From Pseudomonas entomophila (GTDB lineage: Bacteria; Pseudomonadota; Gammaproteobacteria; Pseudomonadales; Pseudomonadaceae): a DNA stretch of 64,000 nt. The notes under the pieces are model-generated. The model ran no database searches and was not told where the DNA came from. It saw only the letters and a list, made by a program, of their open reading frames with translations. Position numbers and translations under genes: made by a program. Shown here in pieces: positions 54,672 through 62,765 of the stretch; the first letter of the stretch is position 1; each line of letters begins with the position of its first letter. Location: NCBI RefSeq assembly GCF_029193575.1, contig NZ_JARGCS010000006.1:1-64000 (forward strand), given 5' to 3'.

Positions 54672-57308
54672 ATGATCCCTAGCACCTTCCGATACACCTG
54701 CCTGGCCCTTGCCATCGCCTGCTCAGCGGCCCAGGCCGCCGAACCCCAGCTCGACTACGCCATCCCCGCCGGCGACCTGGCCCAGACCCTGCTGGAAATC
54801 TCCCGCCACAGCGGCGTGCCGATCGCCTTCGACCCGCAGCGTGTCAGTGGCCAGCGCGCCCCGGCCCTGCAAGGCCGCTACAGCAGCGACCAGGCGCTGG
54901 AGCAGGTGCTGCGCGGCAGCGGCCTGGACTACCGGCACGACGCCGACGGCGTGGTGATCGCCGCGCAACCCGCACACGCCGTGGCCGTGCCCAAGGCCAC
55001 CCCCAGTCCCCAGGACGTGCGCCTCGAACAGGTGATCGTCACCGGCACGCGCGCCCAGGAGCGCACCGCCAGTGCCTCGCTGTCGCCCATCGACATCATC
55101 TCCGCCGACAGCCTCAACGCGACCGGCTCCGAGGAGCTGGGCGCGGTGCTGGCGCGCTTGATCCCGTCGATCAGCTTCCCGCGCCCGAGCCTGGTGGACG
55201 GCGCCGAGCTGGCCCGCCCGGCGCAGTTGCGTGGGCTGTCACCCGACCAGGTGCTGGTGCTGGTCAACGGCAAGCGCCGCCACAGCGGGGCCTTCGTCAA
55301 CCTCGGCGGTGCCGCCGGGCGCGGCTCGGCGCCGGTGGACCTGAACGCTATCCCGATCTCGGCCATCGACCATATCGAGGTGCTGCGCGACGGCGCCTCG
55401 GCGCGCTACGGCTCCGACGCCATCGCCGGGGTGATCAACGTGATCCTCAAGCACGACGCCAGCGGCGGCTCGCTGAGCACCCGCTACGGTCAGTACAACA
55501 AGGGCGATGGCATCCAGCGTCTAGCCTCGGCCAACACCGGCCTGGCCATCGGCAGCAGCGGCTGGCTCAACCTCTCGGCCGAGGCCAGCGACAACGACTA
55601 CACCAACCGCGCAGGCGACGACTTGCGCCCCGGCAGCGTCGGCTCCACCACCTACGGCCAGCAAGTGTTCCGCCAGGGCGAGCCGGCCAACGACAACCTC
55701 AAGCTGTTCCTCAACAGCCAGCTCGACCTGAGCGAGCAGGCCCAGCTCTATGCCTTCGGTGGTTACCGCAAGACCCACGGCCAGACCGCTGCCTTCTACC
55801 GCGCCAGCAACAACTCAGGCAACGTCCCGTCGATCTACCCCAACGGCTACCTGCCGTTGATCAACGGCACCCTGGAGGATTCCTCGCTCACCACTGGGCT
55901 GCGCGGCGAGTTGGCGGGCGACTGGCGCTACGACCTTTCCGCCAGCTATGGCCGCAACGACTATGGCTTGTCCACCCGCACCCTCAACCGCGCCTTGTTC
56001 GACGACACCGGCAGCACCCCGCTGAGCTTCGACAACGGCCGCCTGACCAGCGAACAGAAGCAACTGGCCTTCGACCTGGCCCGCGACTTCGACCTGGGCT
56101 GGCTGCCGTACCCGCTGTCGGTGGCGGTGGGGGCCGAGTACCTGCACCAAGGCTACGAGGTCAACGCGGGCGAACCGGGCTCGTACTACAAGAGCGGCAG
56201 CCAAGGCTACGCGGGTTTTCGCGAGGCCGACGCCGGCCAGTGGAGCCGGCATAACTGGGCGCAGTACATCGACCTGGAGACCAACCTGACCGACCAGTTC
56301 GGTGTGTCTGCCGCCGCCCGCCACGAGGACTACAGCGACTTCGGTTCCAACGTCAGCGGCGCGCTCTCGGCACGCTACGACTTCACCCCGGCGGTGGCCC
56401 TGCGCGGCAGTATCTCCAGTGGCTTCCGTGCGCCGTCGCTGGCCCAGCAGCACTTCGCCTCGACCTCTTCGCAACTGGTCGACGGGGTGATCCAGGAGGC
56501 CGGTATCTTCCCGGTCGATGCGCCGGTCTCGCGCCTGCTCGGTGCCGAGGACCTCAAGCCGGAGAAGTCGCGCAACTACAGCCTGGGCCTGGTGCTGCGC
56601 CCGAGCGATGACTGGCAGATCAGCGCCGACGTCTACCGCATCGACATCCGCGACCGCATCACCCTGTCGTCCAACCTGCGCCTGAACCGCACCGCCATCG
56701 ACTACCTGCGCGGCCAGGGCGTGGGCGACATCAACTACACCAGCGCGCGCTACTTCACCAATGGCGCCGACACCCGCACCACCGGCCTCGACCTGGTCGC
56801 CAGCTACCACCATCGCTTCGACAACGGCGTGCGCTGGACCAGCACCACCGGCTACAACTACAACCACACCAAGGTCACCGACACCCAGGCGGACCCGGCC
56901 ATCCTCGCCCAGTTGGGCCTGGCCACCACCTCGCTGCTGGAGCGCCGCGAGCGCCTGGGCCTGCTCGGCGACACCACGCCGGAGCACAAGCTGACCCTGG
57001 GCAACGACTTCAACCTGGGCAACTGGACCCTGCGCAGCAACCTGGTGCGCTATGGCAGCTACACCAGCTACCAGAACGACACCAGCTTCCCCGACCAGAC
57101 CTTCGCCGCGCAGTGGGTGCTGGACCTGGCGCTGGACTACAGCCACGACAACTGGCTGTTCACCGTGGGCAGCGACAACGTCACCAACCAGGTGCCGGCC
57201 AAGCTGGACTTCGCCAACAGTTCGGGGGGCAACCTCAAGTACTCGACGTTCTCGCCGTATGGGTACAGCGGGGCGTTCTACTACGCGAAGCTGACGTACG
57301 CCTGGTAG
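54672..57308 (+). CDS. TonB-dependent receptor with STN signalling domain
   Basis: The 878-aa protein has a signal peptide ending 'CSAAQAAEP', an STN domain at about residues 25-95 ('DYAIPAGDLAQTLLEISRHSGVPIAF', partly quoted), a plug ('LVLVNGKRRHSGAF', 'DGASARYGSDAIAGVIN') and a barrel ending 'YYAKLTYAW'. The STN domain talks to FecR and so controls its own expression through the ECF sigma factor. Its plug closely resembles that of the first receptor (41377-43812). Together they suggest a common class of ligand. Confidence 0.93.
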   Translation: MIPSTFRYTCLALAIACSAAQAAEPQLDYAIPAGDLAQTLLEISRHSGVPIAFDPQRVSGQRAPALQGRYSSDQALEQVLRGSGLDYRHDADGVVIAAQPAHAVAVPKATPSPQDVRLEQVIVTGTRAQERTASASLSPIDIISADSLNATGSEELGAVLARLIPSISFPRPSLVDGAELARPAQLRGLSPDQVLVLVNGKRRHSGAFVNLGGAAGRGSAPVDLNAIPISAIDHIEVLRDGASARYGSDAIAGVINVILKHDASGGSLSTRYGQYNKGDGIQRLASANTGLAIGSSGWLNLSAEASDNDYTNRAGDDLRPGSVGSTTYGQQVFRQGEPANDNLKLFLNSQLDLSEQAQLYAFGGYRKTHGQTAAFYRASNNSGNVPSIYPNGYLPLINGTLEDSSLTTGLRGELAGDWRYDLSASYGRNDYGLSTRTLNRALFDDTGSTPLSFDNGRLTSEQKQLAFDLARDFDLGWLPYPLSVAVGAEYLHQGYEVNAGEPGSYYKSGSQGYAGFREADAGQWSRHNWAQYIDLETNLTDQFGVSAAARHEDYSDFGSNVSGALSARYDFTPAVALRGSISSGFRAPSLAQQHFASTSSQLVDGVIQEAGIFPVDAPVSRLLGAEDLKPEKSRNYSLGLVLRPSDDWQISADVYRIDIRDRITLSSNLRLNRTAIDYLRGQGVGDINYTSARYFTNGADTRTTGLDLVASYHHRFDNGVRWTSTTGYNYNHTKVTDTQADPAILAQLGLATTSLLERRERLGLLGDTTPEHKLTLGNDFNLGNWTLRSNLVRYGSYTSYQNDTSFPDQTFAAQWVLDLALDYSHDNWLFTVGSDNVTNQVPAKLDFANSSGGNLKYSTFSPYGYSGAFYYAKLTYAW

Positions 57309-57325
57309 GTTTTGCAGGGTCTTTG

Positions 57326-57425
57326 CCGGCCCCATCGCGGGGCAAGCCCGCTTCTACAAGTACACTGCTGTTCCTGGGAACGCGGGTGAGCCTGTGGGCG
57401 CGGGCTTGCCCCGCGACAGGGCTGG
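57326..57425. repeat. inverted REP pair downstream of the TonB receptor gene
   Basis: CGCGGGGCAAGCCCGC (57336-57351) and GCGGGCTTGCCCCGCG (57400-57415) are perfect inverted copies, each in its GCCGGCC.../...CAGGGCTGG context. This is a typical Pseudomonas REP doublet and can fold as a long hairpin that ends the receptor transcript. Confidence 0.8.
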
Positions 57426-57627
57426 AAAATCTCACCCTCATTTAGATCAAATATGCATTTAGGTTATTAGCTTGTAACCAGGCCGCATATCCATGGCGCC
57501 CATACTGCCATTCCCTGATCGATACCCTCCGCGATAGCAGCAATTACGCCACCATCGCCCGAAAACCCTCGGCCATCCCCTCATTCCCGCACGCCCCAGC
57601 AGCCGCCGACGCTGCTGTTCCGCCATC

Positions 57628-57655
57628 TTGCCCGCCTGCGGCGCGGGCCTAGAAT
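57628..57655 (+). promoter_or_regulatory. sigma-70 type promoter for the Met/Cys-rich gene
   Basis: TTGCCC (57628-57633) and TAGAAT (57650-57655) are 16 bp apart, and the start would be near 57663, about 44 bp before ATG 57707. An AAAGAGGA site follows. The rest of the gap from 57426 shows no gene. Confidence 0.5.
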
Positions 57656-57706
57656 CGCCCCCATCCGTTCCACACCCTATCGTCGGATTCGAAAGAGGAT
57701 TTCCCC

Positions 57707-58210
57707 ATGATGAACGCAATGCAGATGCCGATGAACGCCACCCTGCCGATGATGCCCATGATGGGCATGCCGATGATGATGGCCACCATGACCTGCACGA
57801 TGGTCGAGGACGGCATGCTCTGCACCCTGAAGCCTGCAACCGGCATGGACATGGCGATGTTCCGCAACAACGCCGAAATGATGCAGATGATGATGAACTG
57901 CGGCATGCCGGTGATGATGCAGTGCGCCAACCTGTCGATGATGGGCATGTCCCAGGCCGCGATGGCCATGAACATGCAGATGATGGGCATGCCGATGATG
58001 ATGGGCGGCATGGCCATGCCGATGATGAAGTGCATGATGGAATGCACCCTCATGGCCGATGGCATGGCCTGCAAGATGATGCCGATGGCGGGCATGAGCA
58101 TGGAGATGATGAATCACTGCTGCATGCTGATGGCGAAGATGATGAACGACTGCAGCATGCCGATGATGATGAGCTGCAATGGCATGCCGATGATGTGCTG
58201 CACCTGCTGA
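57707..58210 (+). CDS. methionine- and cysteine-rich protein with internal duplication, function unknown
   Basis: The 167-aa product contains 65 Met (39%) and 14 Cys (8%), with Met doublets and triplets throughout and almost no aromatic residues. An internal duplication is clear: residues 28-79 align with 111-163, both of the form CT-x4-DGM-x-C-x3-P-x2-GM-x-M-x-M, then MMN-x(0,1)-C-x-MP-x-MM-x-C. The tail ends in MCCTC. AAAGAGGA lies seven bases before ATG, so translation is likely. No signal peptide is visible, pointing to the cytoplasm. I do not recognise the family. Binding of soft metals such as Cu(I), or scavenging of oxidants, is plausible from composition only. Confidence 0.72.
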   Translation: MMNAMQMPMNATLPMMPMMGMPMMMATMTCTMVEDGMLCTLKPATGMDMAMFRNNAEMMQMMMNCGMPVMMQCANLSMMGMSQAAMAMNMQMMGMPMMMGGMAMPMMKCMMECTLMADGMACKMMPMAGMSMEMMNHCCMLMAKMMNDCSMPMMMSCNGMPMMCCTC

Positions 58211-58220
58211 ACGCAGGTGG

Positions 58221-58865
58221 TCAGTCGCGGCGTTCCGGGTGGGTGACCACCAGGTAGGCCACCGCCTCGCTGTCTACCGGGTTGCGGTAGCGGTGGGGCT
58301 GGTCGGCGTAGAACACGATCGAGTCACCGGTGGCGAGCAGGAAGCGTTCCTCGTTCACACTGATCTCCAGCGCGCCCTGGGCGACCACCAGGTTCTCCTG
58401 CACGCCCGGGCCGTGCCCCTCGGAAAACTCCTCCCCCAGCGGGCTGATGCGCAACTCGTAGAATTCGGTCTGGCGCGCCGTGTCGTAGGGGTACAGCGCG
58501 CGGCTGACGAAGGCCCCGCTGGCACTCACCAGGCGTTTGCTCGCGCGCGCTGGCATCAGCGTCACGCCCTCGCACTCACGGTGTTCGAGGAACGCCGCCA
58601 CCGATACCCGAAGGCCCTTGGCGATCTTGCACAGCACCTTGATCGACGGCACGCTGCGGCCAGACTCGATCTGCGCAAGCATCGCCCGGCTGACCCCGCA
58701 GACTCGCGCCAGGCCGTCCAGCGACAACAAGCGTTTGCTGCGCAGACGTTGCAGGTTCTGCGCGACACGGTGGCCGATGAGGTCGTCGTCGTTCGTTTCG
58801 GCGTGGGCGATGACCTCCAGCGTGGGGTCGCTGGACGTACTCAGGAAGCGGCCGGGGGTGTACAT
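58221..58865 (-). CDS. XRE-family regulator with C-terminal cupin domain
   Basis: The 214-aa protein has an XRE HTH at about residues 33-88 ('VAQNLQRLRSKRLLSLDGLARVCGVSRAMLAQIESGRSVPSI' region, partly quoted) and a cupin domain at about 125-205 ('GPGVQENLVVAQGALEISV', 'HRYRNP'). Such proteins often sense small metabolites through the cupin. It is convergent to the Met-rich gene with only 10 bp between stops, and follows a small ORF by four bases. Confidence 0.9.
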   Translation of the reverse strand: MYTPGRFLSTSSDPTLEVIAHAETNDDDLIGHRVAQNLQRLRSKRLLSLDGLARVCGVSRAMLAQIESGRSVPSIKVLCKIAKGLRVSVAAFLEHRECEGVTLMPARASKRLVSASGAFVSRALYPYDTARQTEFYELRISPLGEEFSEGHGPGVQENLVVAQGALEISVNEERFLLATGDSIVFYADQPHRYRNPVDSEAVAYLVVTHPERRD

Positions 58866-58869
58866 GACG

Positions 58870-59034
58870 TCACGCCTGGCGGGGCGGTTTGGCTACCTGC
58901 GAGGCTTCGCGCCATGGGTGGGCGGCGAACCCTGCCTGTTGCGCGTACAACGCCCACATCAAACGGCCCAGGTGCTGCGCTTGTTTACGTTTGCGGTACA
59001 GGGTGAGGTCGGTGACATTGAGAGCGGAGGGCAT
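58870..59034 (-). CDS. small protein, 54 aa, function unknown
   Basis: The product starts MPSALNVTDLTLYRKRKQAQ and is basic, with an aromatic 'LGRLMWALYAQQAGF' segment that could form an amphipathic helix. An AAGGA site lies seven bases before ATG 59034; an earlier in-frame ATG (59064) has no comparable site. It ends four bases before the XRE-cupin gene, so the two are probably co-transcribed. I do not recognise the family. Confidence 0.55.
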   Translation of the reverse strand: MPSALNVTDLTLYRKRKQAQHLGRLMWALYAQQAGFAAHPWREASQVAKPPRQA

Positions 59035-59167
59035 GGGGGAATCCTTGTCTTGCGCGGTAGGCATGGGGTGAGACTACGGGGAGTTTTTTAGAACAAGAAA
59101 TAATGAATTTTTATTTGGTAATGCGTTTTTTGCATTAAACAGCCTGAACGCGCCGCCAGCACCGCCA

Positions 59168-59530
59168 TCAGCATCTCAGCCCCAACAGCAAACTCACGCG
59201 GGCGAGGAAGAACAGGATGGCGATCGTGGTCAGTGCCCCGGCCACCTGCAAGGCTGCGTAAGCGTCCTTGCCGGCGCCGTGCTCGCCGATCACCAGGGCC
59301 GCCGAGGTGGCCAGGGTAACGCCGACGATCAGGTTCACCCCACCGCCAGGGTGATGATCTTCTTCAGCGGCGCCTGGGCGCGAATATGCCCCACGGCGAT
59401 GCCCAGCGAACGCACCATGCCACCGTGCTGCCAGGAACACCCCGGCACTGGCCAGCACCACCCAGTGCCAGGAGTCTCGCTGTTTTTCAGTGGTACGCAG
59501 GCCGTTGCCTGTGTTGGGGGTGAAGAACGA
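59168..59530 (-). pseudogene. decayed membrane-protein gene
   Basis: Within the 579-bp gap 59035-59613, minus-strand reading gives membrane-like pieces in different frames: 'WHWVVLASAGVFLAAR', then 'MVRSLGIAVGHIRAQAPLKK' in a second frame, then 'VNLIVGVTLATSAALVIGEHG' and 'IAILFFLARVSLLLG' in the first. The alternation of coding-like frames suggests indels in a former membrane protein. The family is not identifiable, and no intact gene is seen in the gap. Confidence 0.4.
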
Positions 59531-59613
59531 GCGCCGCGCGGGCGGCGCTCGATCTTGATATCACCCTAGGACTCACGACGCGTGTACCGGGGGCGTGGGC
59601 ACAGCGACGTTCA

Positions 59614-60354
59614 TCACTTGCCCTGTTTCCAGGTGCCAGGCAACGACAGATCGCCCGAGGCCACGTCCCACACGCTGGTCACGCACAGCAGCGGGTTGTG
59701 CAGGTCGGCGTTGACCTGCAAGGCGGCGGTCACGCCGTCGTAGTTGAAGTGCTTCGGGAAGCCCACGGCTGCCAGCGGCACGCGGATCCGCGCGGCGTCG
59801 TGGTTGACGCTCAGGTCATAGCCGGGCGAGTCGATGTAGATCGGCGCACCCGGCCAGGTGGCCGGCAGCTTGGGCTTGGCACCCTCGGGGATGTCGCGCA
59901 CCTTCAGGCCCGCCGGGCCGCAACTGGCGTCCTTGGTCAGCACCACCCAGTGCGAATGCCACAGGCCACCGTCGTTGGCCTTGTCGCCGTCGCGGTTTTC
60001 ATCGAGCTGCGGGGTGTCGTCGAAATCCGGGTGCGAGGTCAGCGCCAGGGCGAGGATGCCCGAGCCGGGCTCGAAGCCGACCGAGCCGCTGTCCAGGCTG
60101 GTGGGCCACACGTAGCTGTACACCTCGGCGCCGGCGAAGCTGCCTTTGGCGGTCGGTACGCGGCTGCCGGCCTTGCCATCGACCAACTGTTCGAACACCA
60201 GTTGCTCGCCTTCCGTGAAGACGCGGGTGTGGACCAGGTCGAAGGCCGCTTCGACCTTGGCGTTCGGGTCACTGTGGATGCCATCCGGGCCATGGGCCCA
60301 GGCGGAGCCGGCGAGCAGCGCGGCGAAGGTGAAGGCGAGGGGGGCGTAGTTCAT
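59614..60354 (-). CDS. secreted protein of unknown function
   Basis: The 246-aa protein has a signal peptide (MNYAPLAFTFAALLAGSAWA, cleavage before His-Gly) and a soluble periplasmic domain with His-rich start, 'VYSYVWPTSLDSGSVGF', 'DGGLWHSHWVVLT' and two Cys. ATG 60354 is preceded by AGGAG. It is divergent from a MarR regulator with operator-like repeats in the gap, so it is probably the target of that regulator. I do not recognise the family. Confidence 0.75.
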   Translation of the reverse strand: MNYAPLAFTFAALLAGSAWAHGPDGIHSDPNAKVEAAFDLVHTRVFTEGEQLVFEQLVDGKAGSRVPTAKGSFAGAEVYSYVWPTSLDSGSVGFEPGSGILALALTSHPDFDDTPQLDENRDGDKANDGGLWHSHWVVLTKDASCGPAGLKVRDIPEGAKPKLPATWPGAPIYIDSPGYDLSVNHDAARIRVPLAAVGFPKHFNYDGVTAALQVNADLHNPLLCVTSVWDVASGDLSLPGTWKQGK

Positions 60355-60380
60355 GATCGGTCTCCTGGGGTTATATTGGT

Positions 60381-60393
60381 GTCGATTCGATAC
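60381..60393. promoter_or_regulatory. GTCGATTCGATAC element, candidate MarR site on the target side
   Basis: GTCGATTCGATAC contains the TCGATAC half-motif that recurs at 60442-60448. It lies about 27 bp upstream of the secreted-protein start, where binding would block transcription or initiation. Confidence 0.35.
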
Positions 60394-60440
60394 TTGTGTG
60401 TAGGCTACGCCTGGATCGGCCTTTGTCAATATTGTTTTTA

Positions 60441-60459
60441 GTCGATACTATATTTCGAC
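60441..60459. promoter_or_regulatory. GTCGA-N9-TCGAC dyad, candidate MarR operator
   Basis: GTCGATACTATATTTCGAC has inverted GTCGA/TCGAC ends and overlaps the AT-rich TACTAT core just before the MarR ribosome site (GGAG, 60461-60464). This suits autorepression. Confidence 0.45.
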
Positions 60460-60470
60460 AGGAGTGATAC

Positions 60471-61037
60471 ATGACCGACACGACCCTCTTCGACTTGCTC
60501 GAACGCCTTTCCAGCCTCACTCGCGCCTGGTTCCGCCAGCACCCGCTGCTGGCCGAGCTGCAGCCGATCCAACTCAGCGCGCTGATGTACCTGGCGCGCT
60601 GCAACCACTACTCCAACACGCCGCTGGGGGTGACCGACTATCTGGGGCTGACCAAGGGCACCGTGTCGCAGTCGCTCAAGGCGCTGGAGGCCAAGGGGCT
60701 GGTGGTCAAGACCCAGGACGCCCACGACCGGCGCAGCGTGCACCTGCAACTGACCGACAGTGCCCGTGCCCTGCTCGACGCGGTGCTGCCGCCGGACTTC
60801 CTCGCCACTGGCCAGGCGCGCATGGGTGAGCGCGGCGCGCAGTTGCAGGCGTTGCTCGGCGACCTGCTTGGCGAGGTGCAGCGCGGCACCGATGTGCCGG
60901 GCTTCGGCCTGTGCGCCAGCTGTCGTTTCCACCAGCGCGTCGACGGCCTGCCGTTCTGCGGCCTGACCCGGCAAGCGCTGGCCCCGCCCGACGCGGCGCT
61001 GATCTGCCGCGAACACCAGCCGCCGGAACCCGCCTGA
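60471..61037 (+). CDS. MarR-family regulator with C-terminal four-Cys cluster
   Basis: The 188-aa protein has a winged-helix MarR domain ('LGVTDYLGLTKGTVSQSLKALEAKGLV', partly quoted, then 'DAHDRRSVHLQLT' wing). After the dimerisation helix it adds a tail with Cys148, Cys151, Cys163 and Cys179 (CASC, FCGL, ICREH). Four Cys in this order could hold zinc or an iron-sulfur cluster, giving metal or redox sensing. It is divergent from the secreted-protein gene. Confidence 0.87.
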   Translation: MTDTTLFDLLERLSSLTRAWFRQHPLLAELQPIQLSALMYLARCNHYSNTPLGVTDYLGLTKGTVSQSLKALEAKGLVVKTQDAHDRRSVHLQLTDSARALLDAVLPPDFLATGQARMGERGAQLQALLGDLLGEVQRGTDVPGFGLCASCRFHQRVDGLPFCGLTRQALAPPDAALICREHQPPEPA

Positions 61038-61133
61038 CGCTGCCATCCGTCCTGTAGGCCAGCGCTGGCCGCAGGCGCATCTAGACTCAAGGCGCGCTCG
61101 TCCGATCCCGGGGCGCCTTGCCGAGGACGCACC

Positions 61134-62102
61134 ATGGGCCGGCTGGTCTGCGCGGATTTCGACGAATTCCAGGAAGCCCTCTACGGCGTGCAGGGGCACT
61201 ACGTGTTGCGTTCGCGCCAGCAGCGCGATTGGCGCCTGCGCGTGGTCGAGTTGGGCGAGGTGGCGCTGATGTTCGGCCGTGAGGGCGCGGGCACGGTGTA
61301 CAGCGGCGTCGGCCTGCCGGGTTTCTACAACGTCTTCCTGCCCTTGAGCCGGCATGCCTGCACGGTGCTCGGCGGCCAAGCCATGACCCCGCGGCTGGTC
61401 GGCTGGATGGTGCCCGAGGCGATGTTCCATATCGACGCCAGCCAGCCGGCCAGCTGGATGACCGTGGCGATGTCCTGCGAGCAGGTGCTGGGTTGGGCGC
61501 AGCGCCATGAGGACGAATTCGACCTGGGGTTGCTGGCGGGCAACCTGCTGTGCCCGGCGCGCCAGGACCTGGCGCCGCTGATCGATCTGGCCTTGCGCCT
61601 GCTGCGCATCGACCACTGCGCACCGCAGGAACTGCACACGCCCGCCGGCGAGCGCGCTGCCAGCAGGGATCTGCTCGACCAGGTGTTCCACAGCCTGCTG
61701 CCCTTGGCCCCGGCTCGCGGCGCCAGCCTCGGCCAGCACCACCAACGGATCTTGCGCCGGGCCCTGGAGTTGGTGCGTGCGACGGCCGACACGCCGCTGC
61801 ACCTGGCCGATCTGTGCCAGGCGTGCAATACCTCCGAGCGCACCTTGCGCAACCTGTTCACCCGCCACCTGGGCATGAGCCCGCACCGCTACCTGATGCT
61901 GCACCGCCTGCATGCCATTCGCGCGGCGATTCTGCGTGCGGGGCTGGGCGAGACCATCACCGACATCTGCGCACGCTTCGGCGTGTGGGACTTCGGGCGC
62001 TTCGCCGGCGTGTACCGGCGGCACTTCGGCGAGCTGCCCTCGCAGTCGCTGCGCAGCCGACGAGCGACGCCACCGGCAGACGGGTTTGCCGATTTTACGT
62101 AG
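61134..62102 (+). CDS. AraC-family transcriptional regulator
   Basis: The 322-aa protein has an N-terminal sensory domain (with an 'HACTVLGGQAMTPRLVGWM' stretch) and a C-terminal double HTH of AraC type ('LADLCQACNTSERTLRNLFTRHLGMSPHRYL', then 'ITDICARFGVWDFGRFAGVYRRHFGELP', partly quoted). GAGG is eight bases before ATG 61134. It precedes two cysteine hydrolase genes on the same strand by 84 bp and probably regulates them. Confidence 0.9.
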   Translation: MGRLVCADFDEFQEALYGVQGHYVLRSRQQRDWRLRVVELGEVALMFGREGAGTVYSGVGLPGFYNVFLPLSRHACTVLGGQAMTPRLVGWMVPEAMFHIDASQPASWMTVAMSCEQVLGWAQRHEDEFDLGLLAGNLLCPARQDLAPLIDLALRLLRIDHCAPQELHTPAGERAASRDLLDQVFHSLLPLAPARGASLGQHHQRILRRALELVRATADTPLHLADLCQACNTSERTLRNLFTRHLGMSPHRYLMLHRLHAIRAAILRAGLGETITDICARFGVWDFGRFAGVYRRHFGELPSQSLRSRRATPPADGFADFT

Positions 62103-62186
62103 CCGGTCGTCGCCCGCGGTTGCCAGCATCTGGCCGATGCCTTGGCCTGACGCCGGGGCGCCCCGAACCTGGCAGAGGACACCTGC

Positions 62187-62744
62187 ATGAGCAAGACAGC
62201 CCTGATCGTGGTGGACATCCAGAACGACTACTTCCCTGGCGGCCTGTGGACCCTGAGCAAGGTCGAGGCGGCTGCGGCCAAGGCCGCCGAGGTGATCGCC
62301 GCGTTCCGTGAGCGCGGTGACCTGGTGGTGCATATCCGCCACGAGTTCTCCAGCCCCGACGCGCCGTTCTTTCGCCCGGGCAGCGAGGGTGCGCGCCTGC
62401 ATCCGAGCGTGATCAACCAGGGGGAAGAGCCGGTGGTGCTCAAGCACTACATCAACTCGTTCCGCGACACCGGGCTCAAGGAAGTGCTCGACAGCCATGG
62501 CATCGATGAGGTCGTGGTGGTGGGCAACATGAGCCACATGTGCGTGGATGGCATCACCCGCGCCGCCGTGGATTTCGGCTACCCGACCACGGTGCTGCAC
62601 GACGCCTGCGCAACCCTGGACCTGGAGTTCGAGGGCGTGCGGGTACCGGCCGAGCAGGTGCATGCCGCGTTCATGGCGGCGCTGCGCTTTGGTTATGCGC
62701 CGGTGATCTCCACCGCCGAGTACCTGCGCCAAGCCCGTCGCTGA
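62187..62744 (+). CDS. isochorismatase-fold cysteine hydrolase (nicotinamidase-like)
   Basis: The 185-aa protein has the complete catalytic triad Asp10 (IVVDIQND), Lys86 (VLKHYINSF) and Cys119 (MSHMCVDG). The fold covers nicotinamidases, N-carbamoyl hydrolases and isochorismatases. Substrate is not readable. It is 21 bp upstream of a second hydrolase of the same fold. Confidence 0.9.
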   Translation: MSKTALIVVDIQNDYFPGGLWTLSKVEAAAAKAAEVIAAFRERGDLVVHIRHEFSSPDAPFFRPGSEGARLHPSVINQGEEPVVLKHYINSFRDTGLKEVLDSHGIDEVVVVGNMSHMCVDGITRAAVDFGYPTTVLHDACATLDLEFEGVRVPAEQVHAAFMAALRFGYAPVISTAEYLRQARR

Positions 62745-62765
62745 ACCACGACAAAGGTGCCGATC

